Source: Candidatus Amarolinea dominans (GTDB lineage Bacteria; Chloroflexota; Anaerolineae; SSC4; Amarolineaceae). From it: 64,000 bases of DNA. The translations under genes were made by a program, and so were the position numbers. Shown here piece by piece: positions 44,278-52,483 of the stretch. The DNA is taken from contig JADJYJ010000029.1 in the NCBI GenBank assembly GCA_016719785.1, forward strand, positions 92,842 through 156,841, written 5' to 3'. The notes under the pieces were generated by a model. It saw only the letters and a list, made by a program, of their open reading frames with translations. It was not told where the DNA came from and did no database searches. Each line of letters opens with the position of its first letter. Positions within the stretch are counted from its first letter, which is position 1.

Positions 44278-45531
44278 TCACTGTGCGATCGTCAGCGTGG
44301 TGATCTCCACATGATTGCCCGCGGCCTGGCCGGATTGATCGAGTACGGGCAGGCGCTGCCCGCTGGGCGCGTGGTACAGGCCGGTGATGAGGGTGAGCGG
44401 CCCGACTGGCGCATTGGCCGGTACGTGCAGGATGTAGGTTTCCAGGCTGCCTTCGCCCGGCCGCCAGAGGGAGGTGGGGTAGCGACCGCCGGTCGGCTGA
44501 TGATCGTCCTGCGCGAGGATGGCGCCATCTGCGGCCAGCAGATGGACGAACGCGGTCAGGTTGAGCTGCTGCGCCGCGCGGGCAACCCAGACCAGGGTCA
44601 CGGTCAGCGGTTGGCCCGGCGTGATCTGGTCGGGCAAGCCGGCCGCGGTCAGGATCATGCCCTGGTCGAACGCGGCCGCCACGCCCGTCTGCAGCCCGGC
44701 GACTGCAGCCCGGTCGAGCGCTGCGCCCAGGTCGGTCGGCGCGATGGGGACGCCCGGCCCGATCTGCGCCTGCACGCCGCCCTGGCCGCGGCCGGCTACG
44801 GGCAGCCAGGCGTCATCCCCCGCGCCGAACGCGCGCACCTGCACCATCAGCAGGTAGCGGCTGGGCCGCACGCCCTCGGTCGGCGGGTTGAGGATGATGA
44901 TCTCCTGGAACGCGTCGCCGGCGCGCCAGCGGTCGGTGGGCCAGCGGCCGTGGGTGGGCGCGTGGGTGTGTTCGGCCAGCAGCGCGCCATCGTCAGGATG
45001 GCGCAGCGCCACGGTGACGCGCCAGTCCTGCGTTGGCGCCAATTGCGCTCGCCAGGTCAGCGTGACGGTCACCGGCTGGCCGGGCGCGTGGCGGGAATCG
45101 TCCACCTGCGCCTCGAGCAGCGCCAGCTCTGCGCCGAAGAGGATCGGCGTCGCGTCCGGCGGCAGTGCGGCCAGGGCGGGCCGGCCAAACGCGGGCCGGA
45201 TCAAGCCCAGGGCCGCGGCCAGAGCCAGCAGAAACGTGGCCGCGGGGATGAGCATCCAGGAGGGCCGGCGGGTCGGCCAGAAGCGCCGCGCCAGTTCGTG
45301 CAGGCCGGCCACGAAGCCGATGGCGAGCGGACCGATCACCGGCCACAGCAACCGCGCCTGGTCCGTGCCCAGGGCCAGGCCGGTGTACTGCACCAACGTG
45401 GCGAGCGACAGGACCACGCTCAACGCCAGCAGCGCCGCCAGACGGACAGCGCCGGATGAATCCGGCGGTACGGAGGCAGGTGGCTCGAACCGGGGGTCGC
45501 GCCGGGGGGGGGGGGGGGCGGGCGACAACAA
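44278..45531 (-). CDS. C-terminal half of a DUF2142-like glycosyltransferase, with two beta modules
   Basis: An open frame of 417 codons. The first 30 (MLSPAPPPPRRDPRFEPP...) are encoded by repeat DNA and a G/C homopolymer. Then come two membrane helices and QYTGLALGTDQARLLWPVIG, which belongs to the end of the membrane part of DUF2142/PMT-type proteins. Two beta modules follow (VTLTWRAQLAPTQDWRVTVA; VTLVWVARAAQQLNLTAFVH, YPTSLWRPGEGSLETYIL). It continues the gene at 45420-46760 in another frame and was probably one protein of about 760 residues before repeat insertion. Confidence 0.75.
   Translation of the reverse strand: MLSPAPPPPRRDPRFEPPASVPPDSSGAVRLAALLALSVVLSLATLVQYTGLALGTDQARLLWPVIGPLAIGFVAGLHELARRFWPTRRPSWMLIPAATFLLALAAALGLIRPAFGRPALAALPPDATPILFGAELALLEAQVDDSRHAPGQPVTVTLTWRAQLAPTQDWRVTVALRHPDDGALLAEHTHAPTHGRWPTDRWRAGDAFQEIIILNPPTEGVRPSRYLLMVQVRAFGAGDDAWLPVAGRGQGGVQAQIGPGVPIAPTDLGAALDRAAVAGLQTGVAAAFDQGMILTAAGLPDQITPGQPLTVTLVWVARAAQQLNLTAFVHLLAADGAILAQDDHQPTGGRYPTSLWRPGEGSLETYILHVPANAPVGPLTLITGLYHAPSGQRLPVLDQSGQAAGNHVEITTLTIAQ
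45504..45518 (+). other. G15 homopolymer inside a coding region
   Basis: Fifteen consecutive G (C on the coding strand) lie exactly where the two halves of the glycosyltransferase change frame. Such tracts vary in length by slippage and are hard to sequence, so the frame here is uncertain. Confidence 0.85.
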
Positions 45532-45568
45532 CTCCTCGCCGCGGCCGCGGCGGCGCGGGGCGGTCGCC

Positions 45569-45715
45569 GTAGGTCACGCCTCCGGCGTGACGGCGTCGTC
45601 TGCAACAAATCATCGTTCCCCGGTAACTGCCCAGGTTGCGCGCGCCGCTCGAGCCGTAGGTCACGCCTCCGGCGTGACGGCGTCGTCTGCGACAAATCAT
45701 CGTTCAACTGCCCAG
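45569..45715 (-). repeat. Two copies of an 87-bp repeat containing GTCACGCCGGAGGCGTGAC
   Basis: The palindrome occurs at 45569-45591 and 45656-45678, each followed on the coding strand's upstream side by GACGACGCCGTC and AACGATGATTTGT. CAACTGCCCAGG and GTAACTGCCCAGG mark unit borders (about 45704 and 45623), resembling the end of the kinase-disrupting element. The single-copy relative is at 13976-13998. Confidence 0.75.
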
Positions 45716-46759
45716 GCTTACGGAATCCATACAGCGCAAGCCCCGCCAGCGCGGCCAGGCTGGGCAGCAGGAGCAGGGCGTAAACCCAAGCCGGATATTC
45801 GATCTGCCCGGCCGCGCCAAATTTGCCCCAGAAGGTCTTGAAGAGGCCGCTTGCCAGCCAGACCAGCACGGAGAAATCAACCGGCCCCTGGCGCACATCC
45901 ACCGTGGCGCGCACCAGCGGCCAGCCCAGGAGATCATGATACAGGAACCAGTTGCGCAGCAGCCAGGGCGCGGCGAGCAGAACGGCCGGCGCCAGGCTGA
46001 GGCTGGCCGCAGCCAGCCTGGCCGTCCACGAACGCCAACCCGGGCCTGCCAGTACGACGGCCAGGGCGGCCACCGGCCACAACGCCAGCAGGCTGACCTT
46101 GGCCAGGAGACCGAGGCCGAGCAGGACGCCGAGCGCCAGCCCGCGGCGGTGCGTCCAACCGCGGGCCGCGATGCGCAGCGCCAGCAGCAGGCTGAGGGTT
46201 CCCAACGTGGCCGCTAGGTTGTCGTTGCTGACCGCGCCGCTGCTGAAGAGGAAGCCGGGCAGGAAGCCGACGAAGCCGGCCGCGGCCAGCGCCAATGCGG
46301 GCCGACCGGGCGCCAGGGTGCGCGCCAGGGCAAAGACGCCCCAGACGGTGACGGTGCTGAGCAGCGCGGAGAAGAAACGCAGGAGGTGCATGGCGAGGCT
46401 GCCGCCCTGCCAGGGGAAGTCTTCCAGGCGGGTATGGATGAAATGGTTCGGGTAGATGGCATCCGGGCCATGCTGGGCGTCTGGGTTGGCGCGCAGAAAA
46501 TCGAAATCGAGGCCGGTCCACGCGGTCAGCGCCGCGCCCAGGCCGTGGTAGAGCGGCGGATGTTTGCCCTGGGTGATCGCTGGCCCCACCGGTAGCCGGC
46601 CCTGTGTGCCGATGAAGACGACGTAGGCGTAATGATCGGCCTCGTCGGGCGCTTCACCCAGCGGCACGATCAAGCTGAAGAGGGTCGCCAGCGCCAGGTG
46701 AACGGCGAGCAGAAGCCGGAGCGGTGAGCGCCAGGGTGGACGCGGCTGGGCGGTCGGCA

Positions 46760-48250
46760 TCAACGCACCGTGATGCTTCCCAGGGGAATGCGCTGATCGG
46801 GCACAGGCGGCGTCACCGGCAGGTTGCGCAGCGGCTGCGGTTGATACATCCCGGCGCGCAGTTCGTAGACGCCGGGCGGTAGGTCGGCCGGCAGGGTGAT
46901 GAGATGGCGGTCGAGGATCAGTTCGTTCGGGTGCCAGCGGGTGGTCGGGGTGAAGCCGCCAACCGGCGCGCCGTCCTGCTGAGCGCGCACCGCGCCGCCC
47001 GCGTCGAGCAGGTGAACGAACACCTGGTAGTTCTGATCGGTGTCGCGCAGGTTGAACCAGTAGAGCGTGACGGCCACGCGCTCGCCGGGCCGCGCCTGCC
47101 CGGGCAGATCTGCGCCGATGAGGAGCGCCTGATCGCTCACCGCGCTGGACAGGCGCTGCGGCTGCCATGCGGCCGTGAATTGAACCAGCGCCAGCAGCGG
47201 GGCCAGGGTCAGGGCCGCCACGATCAGCAGACCGCGGCGGTCCGCCAATGACAGCCCTCCGGCCAGCAGCAGCCAGAGCAGGCCGCCCCACCAGGTCAGG
47301 GCGGTCAGCACGCCGGCCACCTGGCGCGGCAGGGTCGCTTCGAAGGCCATTTCCACCATATGCCGCCCGGCCGGAATCTGCGCTGTCACCAAGCCCAGCT
47401 CGCCGCTGGCGCCGGTCGGCACGCGTTGACCGTCCACGCGCACCTGCCAACCGGGGAAGTAAAAGGCGTGCAGGCGGATCGTCTGCGCCTGCGGGCTGTC
47501 CAGCAGCAGGCGGTAGGTCAAGGGGCCGCGTGCCAGCAACACGATGTCCGGGATGGCCGCGGGCGCAGGGCCAGCCTGCGGTTGCGCGGGCGGCCGGCCC
47601 AATGCCCAGCGCTGTTCTGTCACCGTCACGGGCAGAAACTCGCCGGTCCAGGTGGCGCCCACCTGGCCGTTGGCGGCATCTTCGGCCCACATCTGTTCTG
47701 GCGTCACCTCATCCGGACTGCGCGGCAGCACGCGGTAGGGGAGATCGGCCAGGCTGGTCCACAGGAGCAGGATGACGATCGGCAAGGCCAACGCGGCCTG
47801 CCAGCGCAATCGGCCGCCGCTGAGCCAGGGCAGGGCGCCCAGCACCAGCGCGCTGGTGAACGCGGTCATGCTGAGCCAGCGCCAGGGGTATTGCAGGCGG
47901 GCCAGCAGCGGTTCGGCCAACTGCCACAGGGGCAGCGAGGGCGCGGTCAGCATGACCAGCGACAGCAGGCAGGCGATGACGGCAAAGATGAAGAGGGCGA
48001 CGCGCGGCGAAAACGAGAGTTCAGGCGACGCGGCGCCATCGAGCGATTGAAATCGCGCCTGGTGGGCGTTCCGCCGGGCGTCCACCTGCGTGGACGCGAA
48101 ATCGGTCGGCGCAGGTTCAGGCGACGCGGCGCCATCGAGCGATTGAAATCGCGCCTGGTGGGCGTTCCGCCGGGCGTCCACCTGCGTGGACGCGAAATCG
48201 GTCGGCGCAGGCCGACCTTGCGGCGGAACGCCCCTTCGCCCCGAATTCAT
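46760..48250 (-). CDS. C-terminal half of a PTPS-related membrane protein, with a beta module
   Basis: The ATG at 48250 overlaps the stop of the N-terminal half as ATGA, inside repeat DNA; 496 codons follow. The first about 75 residues are repeat-encoded (two copies of APTDFASTQVDARRNAHQAR). The native protein resumes at LSFSPRVALFIFAVIACLLS with LARLQYPWRWLSMTAF, typical of the second half of PTPS-related membrane proteins. A beta module ends it (VTLYWFNLRDTDQNYQVFVH, LPADLPPGVYELRAGMY). Coupled reinitiation could make both halves; function after the split is uncertain. Confidence 0.72.
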   Translation of the reverse strand: MNSGRRGVPPQGRPAPTDFASTQVDARRNAHQARFQSLDGAASPEPAPTDFASTQVDARRNAHQARFQSLDGAASPELSFSPRVALFIFAVIACLLSLVMLTAPSLPLWQLAEPLLARLQYPWRWLSMTAFTSALVLGALPWLSGGRLRWQAALALPIVILLLWTSLADLPYRVLPRSPDEVTPEQMWAEDAANGQVGATWTGEFLPVTVTEQRWALGRPPAQPQAGPAPAAIPDIVLLARGPLTYRLLLDSPQAQTIRLHAFYFPGWQVRVDGQRVPTGASGELGLVTAQIPAGRHMVEMAFEATLPRQVAGVLTALTWWGGLLWLLLAGGLSLADRRGLLIVAALTLAPLLALVQFTAAWQPQRLSSAVSDQALLIGADLPGQARPGERVAVTLYWFNLRDTDQNYQVFVHLLDAGGAVRAQQDGAPVGGFTPTTRWHPNELILDRHLITLPADLPPGVYELRAGMYQPQPLRNLPVTPPVPDQRIPLGSITVR

Positions 48251-48256
48251 TCGGCC
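48020..48256 (-). repeat. Tandem 96-bp repeat splitting the PTPS-related gene
   Basis: Two units start at 48020 and 48116 (TTCAGGCGACGCGGCGCCAT), 96 bp apart. The remaining GCAAGGTCGGCCTGCGCCGA and GAATGAATTCGGGGCGAA segment to 48256 belongs to the same family as 20149-20310. The 96-bp period keeps one frame open through the repeat, but the two gene halves are in different frames. Confidence 0.8.
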
Positions 48257-49278
48257 GCGCGCAACAGGCGGAGCAGGGCGCGGCCGCTGGCTGCGGCCAC
48301 GGTCAGGAGCAGGAGGAGGGCCATGAGCAGGCCCAGGACGTGCTGCCAGGGTTGGTCGGCCGCCAGGCGGTAGACATAAGTCAGGGATCGTCCCACCAGA
48401 AGGGGCAGCAGGTGTTGGCGGTAGCCGGTGGAGATGGGGTCCGCGCCCAGCTTGACCGCGCCGGCCTCCGCGATGACCGGCAGCCAGTAGAAGGCGGTTA
48501 GGCCCAGGGCGGCGCTGAAAGCCGTCGCGGCACTGAGGATGCGGCGGCCGGGGGCAGATGTTCCACCCAGGCAGATCACCGCGCCGGCCCAGATGGGCGC
48601 CAGCAGTAGGGCGGTCAGGTGATGGGTGAGGATGAGTCCGGCCCAGGCCAGGGCATGAGCGGCCCAACGCCAGGCCTCACGGCGGGGTGTGCGGCCGGCG
48701 GCGTCGCCGGGCAGCAGGGTCAGGAAGATGAGCGGGGGCCAGACGAAGGCCAGGTGTTCGGCCAGCGCGCCGCGCAGCAGGCCATCGGCCAGATGATAGG
48801 GGGAGTAGGTGTAGACGGCCGCGGCCAGCAGCCCGCCGGCGTCGCCCCACCAGCGGCGGGCAAAGGCGAACATCGCCAGCGCCGGCAGGATGAATCCCAG
48901 GGCGAAGACGATCTTGGTGGCGGTCAGGGCGCCGAACGGCAGGAAGGGTACGGCCAGGTAGTAGCTGAGCGGGCTGTAGAAGTGCAGCACGGGCTGGCCG
49001 TAGCCGAAGCCGAACTCGGCAAACCAGCGTGGGTAGAGCAGGCCCTGACCGATGGCATCACCCAGGGCCGCCACGCGGTAGAGATGAAAAAGGCCGTCGT
49101 CAGAGGCAAAGAAGCCCGGTTGCAGGAGCGGCAGGCAGGCGGGCAGGCTGACGAGCAGCGCCAGCAGCCAGACGATCCAGCGGCGGCGCGGCGCGGGCCG
49201 GCGCAGCACGCGGCCGCCCTCCCGGAGGGGGCCAGGCGGCGGCGCGAATGGAGCAAGTGCAGGCAGCGTGGTTGGCAT
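48247..49278 (-). CDS. N-terminal half of a PTPS-related membrane protein
   Basis: A product of 343 residues. It begins with a basic Pro-rich segment, then about eight helices. Conserved features of the 6-pyruvoyl-tetrahydropterin synthase-related membrane family are FASDDGLFHLYRV, GLLYPRWFAEFGFGYGQPV, FYSPLSYYLAVPF and TYSPYHLADGLLRGALAEHL. Despite the family name these look like GT-C-type membrane glycosyltransferases. The frame stops at 48247 inside the repeat that separates it from its other half. It lies 12 bases downstream of the ccsA-like gene. Confidence 0.8.
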   Translation of the reverse strand: MPTTLPALAPFAPPPGPLREGGRVLRRPAPRRRWIVWLLALLVSLPACLPLLQPGFFASDDGLFHLYRVAALGDAIGQGLLYPRWFAEFGFGYGQPVLHFYSPLSYYLAVPFLPFGALTATKIVFALGFILPALAMFAFARRWWGDAGGLLAAAVYTYSPYHLADGLLRGALAEHLAFVWPPLIFLTLLPGDAAGRTPRREAWRWAAHALAWAGLILTHHLTALLLAPIWAGAVICLGGTSAPGRRILSAATAFSAALGLTAFYWLPVIAEAGAVKLGADPISTGYRQHLLPLLVGRSLTYVYRLAADQPWQHVLGLLMALLLLLTVAAASGRALLRLLRAAE

Positions 49279-49290
49279 GGCCGGTGTGAC

Positions 49291-49701
49291 TCAGCGGGTT
49301 AGGGCGATGATGAGCAGGCCGGCTTCGACGAGGAAGAAGGCCAGGGTGATCAGGCTGAGCGCGGAGAGCTGTCCGCGGGTCAGCGCCAGTTGGAAGCGGC
49401 TGCGGCGATAGGCGAGCAGGAGCAGCCAGAGAATGAGCGCCCAGATCATGACCGGTTCCCATGACCAGTAGCCGCCGGTGCGCTGCGCGTGCAGCCAGAA
49501 ATTGAGCGTCAGGGCGGCGGTCAAGGCGAGCAGGCTGATGCTGCTGAGACGCCAGGCGCGGCGAGCCGGGCCGGACAAGCCTTCGAGGAAGGGGCGGCGG
49601 CCGGCTGACAGTTCGAGCAGCAGGCTGATGCTGCCAACCAGCACGGCGAGCGCGATCAGCGCCCAGACGGCCCATTGGGCCAGCGAGGTAACGGCGCCCA
49701 T
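49291..49701 (-). CDS. Short CcsA/ResC-like cytochrome c assembly membrane protein
   Basis: A product of 136 residues with four helices. The segment GGYWSWEPVMIWALILWLLL resembles the haem-handling tryptophan-rich motif of CcsA/CcmC-type proteins (usually GxYWxWDPKExW). It is much shorter than a full CcsA (about 300), so it is either a truncated or a minimal form. The ATG overlaps the stop of the resB-like gene as TGATG, so translation is coupled. It probably helps haem delivery with its neighbour. Confidence 0.68.
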   Translation of the reverse strand: MGAVTSLAQWAVWALIALAVLVGSISLLLELSAGRRPFLEGLSGPARRAWRLSSISLLALTAALTLNFWLHAQRTGGYWSWEPVMIWALILWLLLLAYRRSRFQLALTRGQLSALSLITLAFFLVEAGLLIIALTR

Positions 49702-51239
49702 CAGAAGTCACTCCCGGACGCCGCGCGCGGCGCGGTGTCTGCGTGCAACGGCGTGCCACTAGCCACCATGCCGGCCAGGGCGTCCTGCAAGGCGGCCAAC
49801 TCGGCGCGCGTCCACGGTCCGCTGCCGAGCAGGGCCAGGGTCGCGGCGGTTTCGTCAGCCTGACCATTGAGCCAGGCCCAGGCGCGGGCAGGCGGTTGAC
49901 TTTGCGCCAGCAGCAGGCCCATGAAGGTCAACAGGCCGCCGATGAGGGCCAGCGGCAGGCCGGGGTCGAAAATGGCGGCGAGCTGAACGTAGCGCGTGGC
50001 CGTAAAATGGAAGGTGTCCTGGGTGGTGGGGTCGGTGACGGCCGTCTGGGCGTGCTCCTGCAGGAAGGTGCTGAAGACGGGGGTCTCGCTGCCCAACGTC
50101 AGGGCCTGTGCCAGGAAAACCGGGCCGGCATAGCCTTGCTCAGGCAAGCTGGCGTAGTAGACCAGGCGCAGAACCTGGCTGCGCAAGGGCAAAGCCAGGC
50201 TCTGTTCGATCTGCGCCCGATCGAAGATCAGCGTTTGCTGCGTAGCCTGGTTGCCGCTGGTCAGCGGTCGTAGGGAGAGCGGCCGGCCATTGCTATCGGT
50301 CACGGTGACTTGCAGCGCGGGGCCGCTGCCTGTGCTAAGCAAGCGCAGCCCACGCGGCGCGGCCGCGGCCTCCGGCCCCAGGCTGACCGCGTCCGCCTGG
50401 CCGCCGACGGTGACGGTGAGGTGAGATGTGCTGCCGATGTCGCTGGCTTCGAGGGTGATGCCGGGACGGGCGCGCAGTTGCCAGGTTTGGCCGGGCGCCA
50501 GGTTGATTCCCTGCTCGCGCCAGCCGCCCTGTTCGCTGACGAACAACGCCAGCATGACCAGGAGGGGGCCGAGATAGCTGAGGATGTTGCCGATGGCGCC
50601 CCAGGCGCCGCGCGTGGCGTGGATGATGATGCGTTGGCTTGCGCCAGGCTCAGCGCCGTCGGCGGCCGAGGCTCCGCTGACCACGAGGCGAAAGCGCGAG
50701 CGCAGCTCGGCCATCAAGCAATCTGCCGCGGTCGCGGGCGCGGCGGGCACACGCACCTCGGTGATGACGAGGCCGCTGGGGGGCAGGGGCGAATCTGCGG
50801 TGGGGTGTCGCAGGTTGATCCAGAGCAGGTATTGATCGGCCAGGCGTACCAGGTTGTGGATGGCAAGGGCGGCCAGCACGAGGCGTAGCCAGGTGGCCTG
50901 CCCGATGGTGAAGAGGCCAAGCGCCAGCCAGACCGATCCCCACACCCCATAGGGCGCCGCGAGTTGCTGCAGAGCGCGTTGGTAGGCAGGCGTGTCTGGT
51001 GTGACGACTCTTGGCGCCGACGCGGTGGTCAGTTGTTGGGGCAATTGGGGCAGGGCGGAGGCAACGGCCAGACCCAGGATGAGGGGGATGACCAACAAGA
51101 GGAAGGTGCGACGCGATCCGGCCAGGCGCCAGAGTCGCGTCAGGCGATCGGGCGACGCGGTTCTCTCGTGAGTCAACGGGTCAGTCGAATCTGTGCGCAA
51201 ACCAGCCACCCCATCCCAGGCATCGCGTGATGAGCGCAT
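49701..51239 (-). CDS. resB: ResB-like cytochrome c biogenesis protein
   Basis: A product of 512 residues from ATG 51239 (GAAGG upstream). Helices are near 40-60, 95-115, 215-235 and at the C-terminal side (about 440-465). The outside part between has ResB traits (WRLAGSRRTFLLLVIPLILG at the start; NILSYLGPLLVMLALFVS; GQTWQLRARPGITLEASDI). In system II cytochrome c maturation ResB holds haem with CcsA for attachment to apocytochrome. It heads the minus-strand unit that continues into the glycosyltransferases. Confidence 0.75.
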   Translation of the reverse strand: MRSSRDAWDGVAGLRTDSTDPLTHERTASPDRLTRLWRLAGSRRTFLLLVIPLILGLAVASALPQLPQQLTTASAPRVVTPDTPAYQRALQQLAAPYGVWGSVWLALGLFTIGQATWLRLVLAALAIHNLVRLADQYLLWINLRHPTADSPLPPSGLVITEVRVPAAPATAADCLMAELRSRFRLVVSGASAADGAEPGASQRIIIHATRGAWGAIGNILSYLGPLLVMLALFVSEQGGWREQGINLAPGQTWQLRARPGITLEASDIGSTSHLTVTVGGQADAVSLGPEAAAAPRGLRLLSTGSGPALQVTVTDSNGRPLSLRPLTSGNQATQQTLIFDRAQIEQSLALPLRSQVLRLVYYASLPEQGYAGPVFLAQALTLGSETPVFSTFLQEHAQTAVTDPTTQDTFHFTATRYVQLAAIFDPGLPLALIGGLLTFMGLLLAQSQPPARAWAWLNGQADETAATLALLGSGPWTRAELAALQDALAGMVASGTPLHADTAPRAASGSDF

Positions 51240-51291
51240 GATACCTTCATTCACACGGTCAGTCAAGCTCACAACGTGGACGCCAAATTGT

Positions 51292-51320
51292 TTGACAAAG
51301 TGATAGCGGACTGGTACAAT
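51292..51320 (+). promoter_or_regulatory. Near-consensus sigma-70 promoter for the nuo genes
   Basis: TTGACA (51292-51297), a 17-bp spacer and TACAAT (51315-51320). One mismatch from consensus. Transcription would start near 51327, giving a leader of about 180 bases that contains an interspersed repeat copy before nuoB. Confidence 0.75.
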
Positions 51321-51368
51321 TTTCACAAATTCATGCAGCGCAAAGGCGCATTTTAATGTCGGGATGTC

Positions 51369-51424
51369 GGGGACCTGGCCCACGCAGGTGGACTTTGTAC
51401 TCGTTGCAGCGACTTACAGTCGCC
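51369..51424 (+). repeat. Copy of the 57-bp interspersed repeat in the nuoB leader
   Basis: CTGGCCCACGCAGGTGGACT through GTTGCAGCGACTTACAGTCG matches the unit at 8112-8225. It is followed by short direct repeats of GCGTCAACCT (51445-51485). It is transcribed as part of the nuoB leader if the promoter at 51292 is used. Confidence 0.7.
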
Positions 51425-51505
51425 CGGTCTGCGCCGAGGCCCGCGTCAACCTGCGTCAACCTGCGTCAACTCGCGTCAATCCGCATCAAGATGAAAGGAT
51501 CCGGT

Positions 51506-52411
51506 ATGAATGGAAGCAATGTGATGCCATCGTCAGGTCCGACCGCAGTCGAAATCCCGCAAGACCTACAGCAGAATGTCTTCATCACTACCCTCGACAA
51601 GCTCTACAACTGGTCTCGTGCCTCTTCGATGTGGCCGCTGATGTTTGGCCTGGCCTGTTGTGCCATCGAAATGATCTGTACCGCCGCCGCACGCTATGAT
51701 TTGGCCCGCTTCGGTATGGAAGTGATGCGCCCTTCACCCCGTCAGAGCGACTTGATGATCGTTTCGGGCACCGTGACCAAGAAGATGGTGCCGCAGATCG
51801 TGCGCATCTACAATCAGATGGCCGAACCGCGCTACGTCATTGCGATGGGGGCGTGCGCCACCGGCGGTGGTCCGTTCAAAGACGGCTACAACGTTGTCTC
51901 TGGCATTGATAAATACCTGCCGGTGGACGTGTATGTGCCGGGCTGCCCGCCCACGCCCGAAGCCTTGCTGCACGGCTTCATGAAGCTGTTCGACAAGATT
52001 CAGCATCAGTCCATCACCCAGGTTCCCTGGTACCGTAAGACCGAGCCTTATATGCCACTGGTGCCGGTTTTGGGGCCGGACATTTTCCGCCCTGAGGACG
52101 CCGAAACGATTGCAGCGATCTTGCAGGCCAGGCGGGCGCCGGCCGCGCCCGTCGCGGCGCTAACCGCCATTGCGCCTGATGTCAAAGCGGCCCCGCCGCG
52201 GGCCGCGGTTGCGGCTGCGGTCGCGGGCAAGGCGGTGGCGCGCACCATCAGCCCCGAAGAGCTGGCGGCTCGTCAGGCGAAGTTGGCGGAGCGCAAGGCG
52301 GGCTGGGCTGCGGCCGGCAAAAATGTGCTGGGCGATGAGCAGATCAATGACCGCATGGAAAAGGCACGTCGCGAGGCCGCGGCGCGCAAGGCACAAGAAG
52401 GCGGGCAGTAG
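51506..52411 (+). CDS. nuoB: NADH-quinone oxidoreductase subunit B with C-terminal extension
   Basis: A product of 301 residues from ATG 51506 (GAAAGGAT upstream). The core (about 25-195) carries the cluster N2 cysteines in GLACCAIEM, GACATGGGP and PGCPPTPEAL. Normal NuoB ends near 160-220; here an Ala/Pro-rich extension runs to 301 and includes ISPEELAARQAKLAERKAG (about 248-266), related to the repeats in the NuoI of this operon. It couples NADH-side electron flow to quinone. No nuoA precedes it. Confidence 0.93.
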   Translation: MNGSNVMPSSGPTAVEIPQDLQQNVFITTLDKLYNWSRASSMWPLMFGLACCAIEMICTAAARYDLARFGMEVMRPSPRQSDLMIVSGTVTKKMVPQIVRIYNQMAEPRYVIAMGACATGGGPFKDGYNVVSGIDKYLPVDVYVPGCPPTPEALLHGFMKLFDKIQHQSITQVPWYRKTEPYMPLVPVLGPDIFRPEDAETIAAILQARRAPAAPVAALTAIAPDVKAAPPRAAVAAAVAGKAVARTISPEELAARQAKLAERKAGWAAAGKNVLGDEQINDRMEKARREAAARKAQEGGQ

Positions 52412-52483
52412 ACGGACGATCTCAAGCCGTCGCGCTGGCCCGCTGTACGATGACCGGCGCGTGCGGAGAAGGATGAAAGATCA

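Larger units (their letters stand above)
45420..46760 (-). pseudogene. N-terminal half of a DUF2142-like glycosyltransferase, interrupted by repeats
   Basis: ATG 46760 overlaps the upstream stop as TGATG. Residues 1-345 hold the start of a GT-C protein: an acidic outside loop (GEAPDEADHYAYVVF, the likely catalytic Glu/Asp), HPPLYHGLG, and about eight helices ending in YGFRKPGQL near 45715. After that the frame runs through duplicated palindromic repeats (TTPSRRRRDLR twice) and a 15-base homopolymer, then leaves the family. The true continuation is the open frame 44278-45531. Reinitiation might still yield two pieces. Confidence 0.7.
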
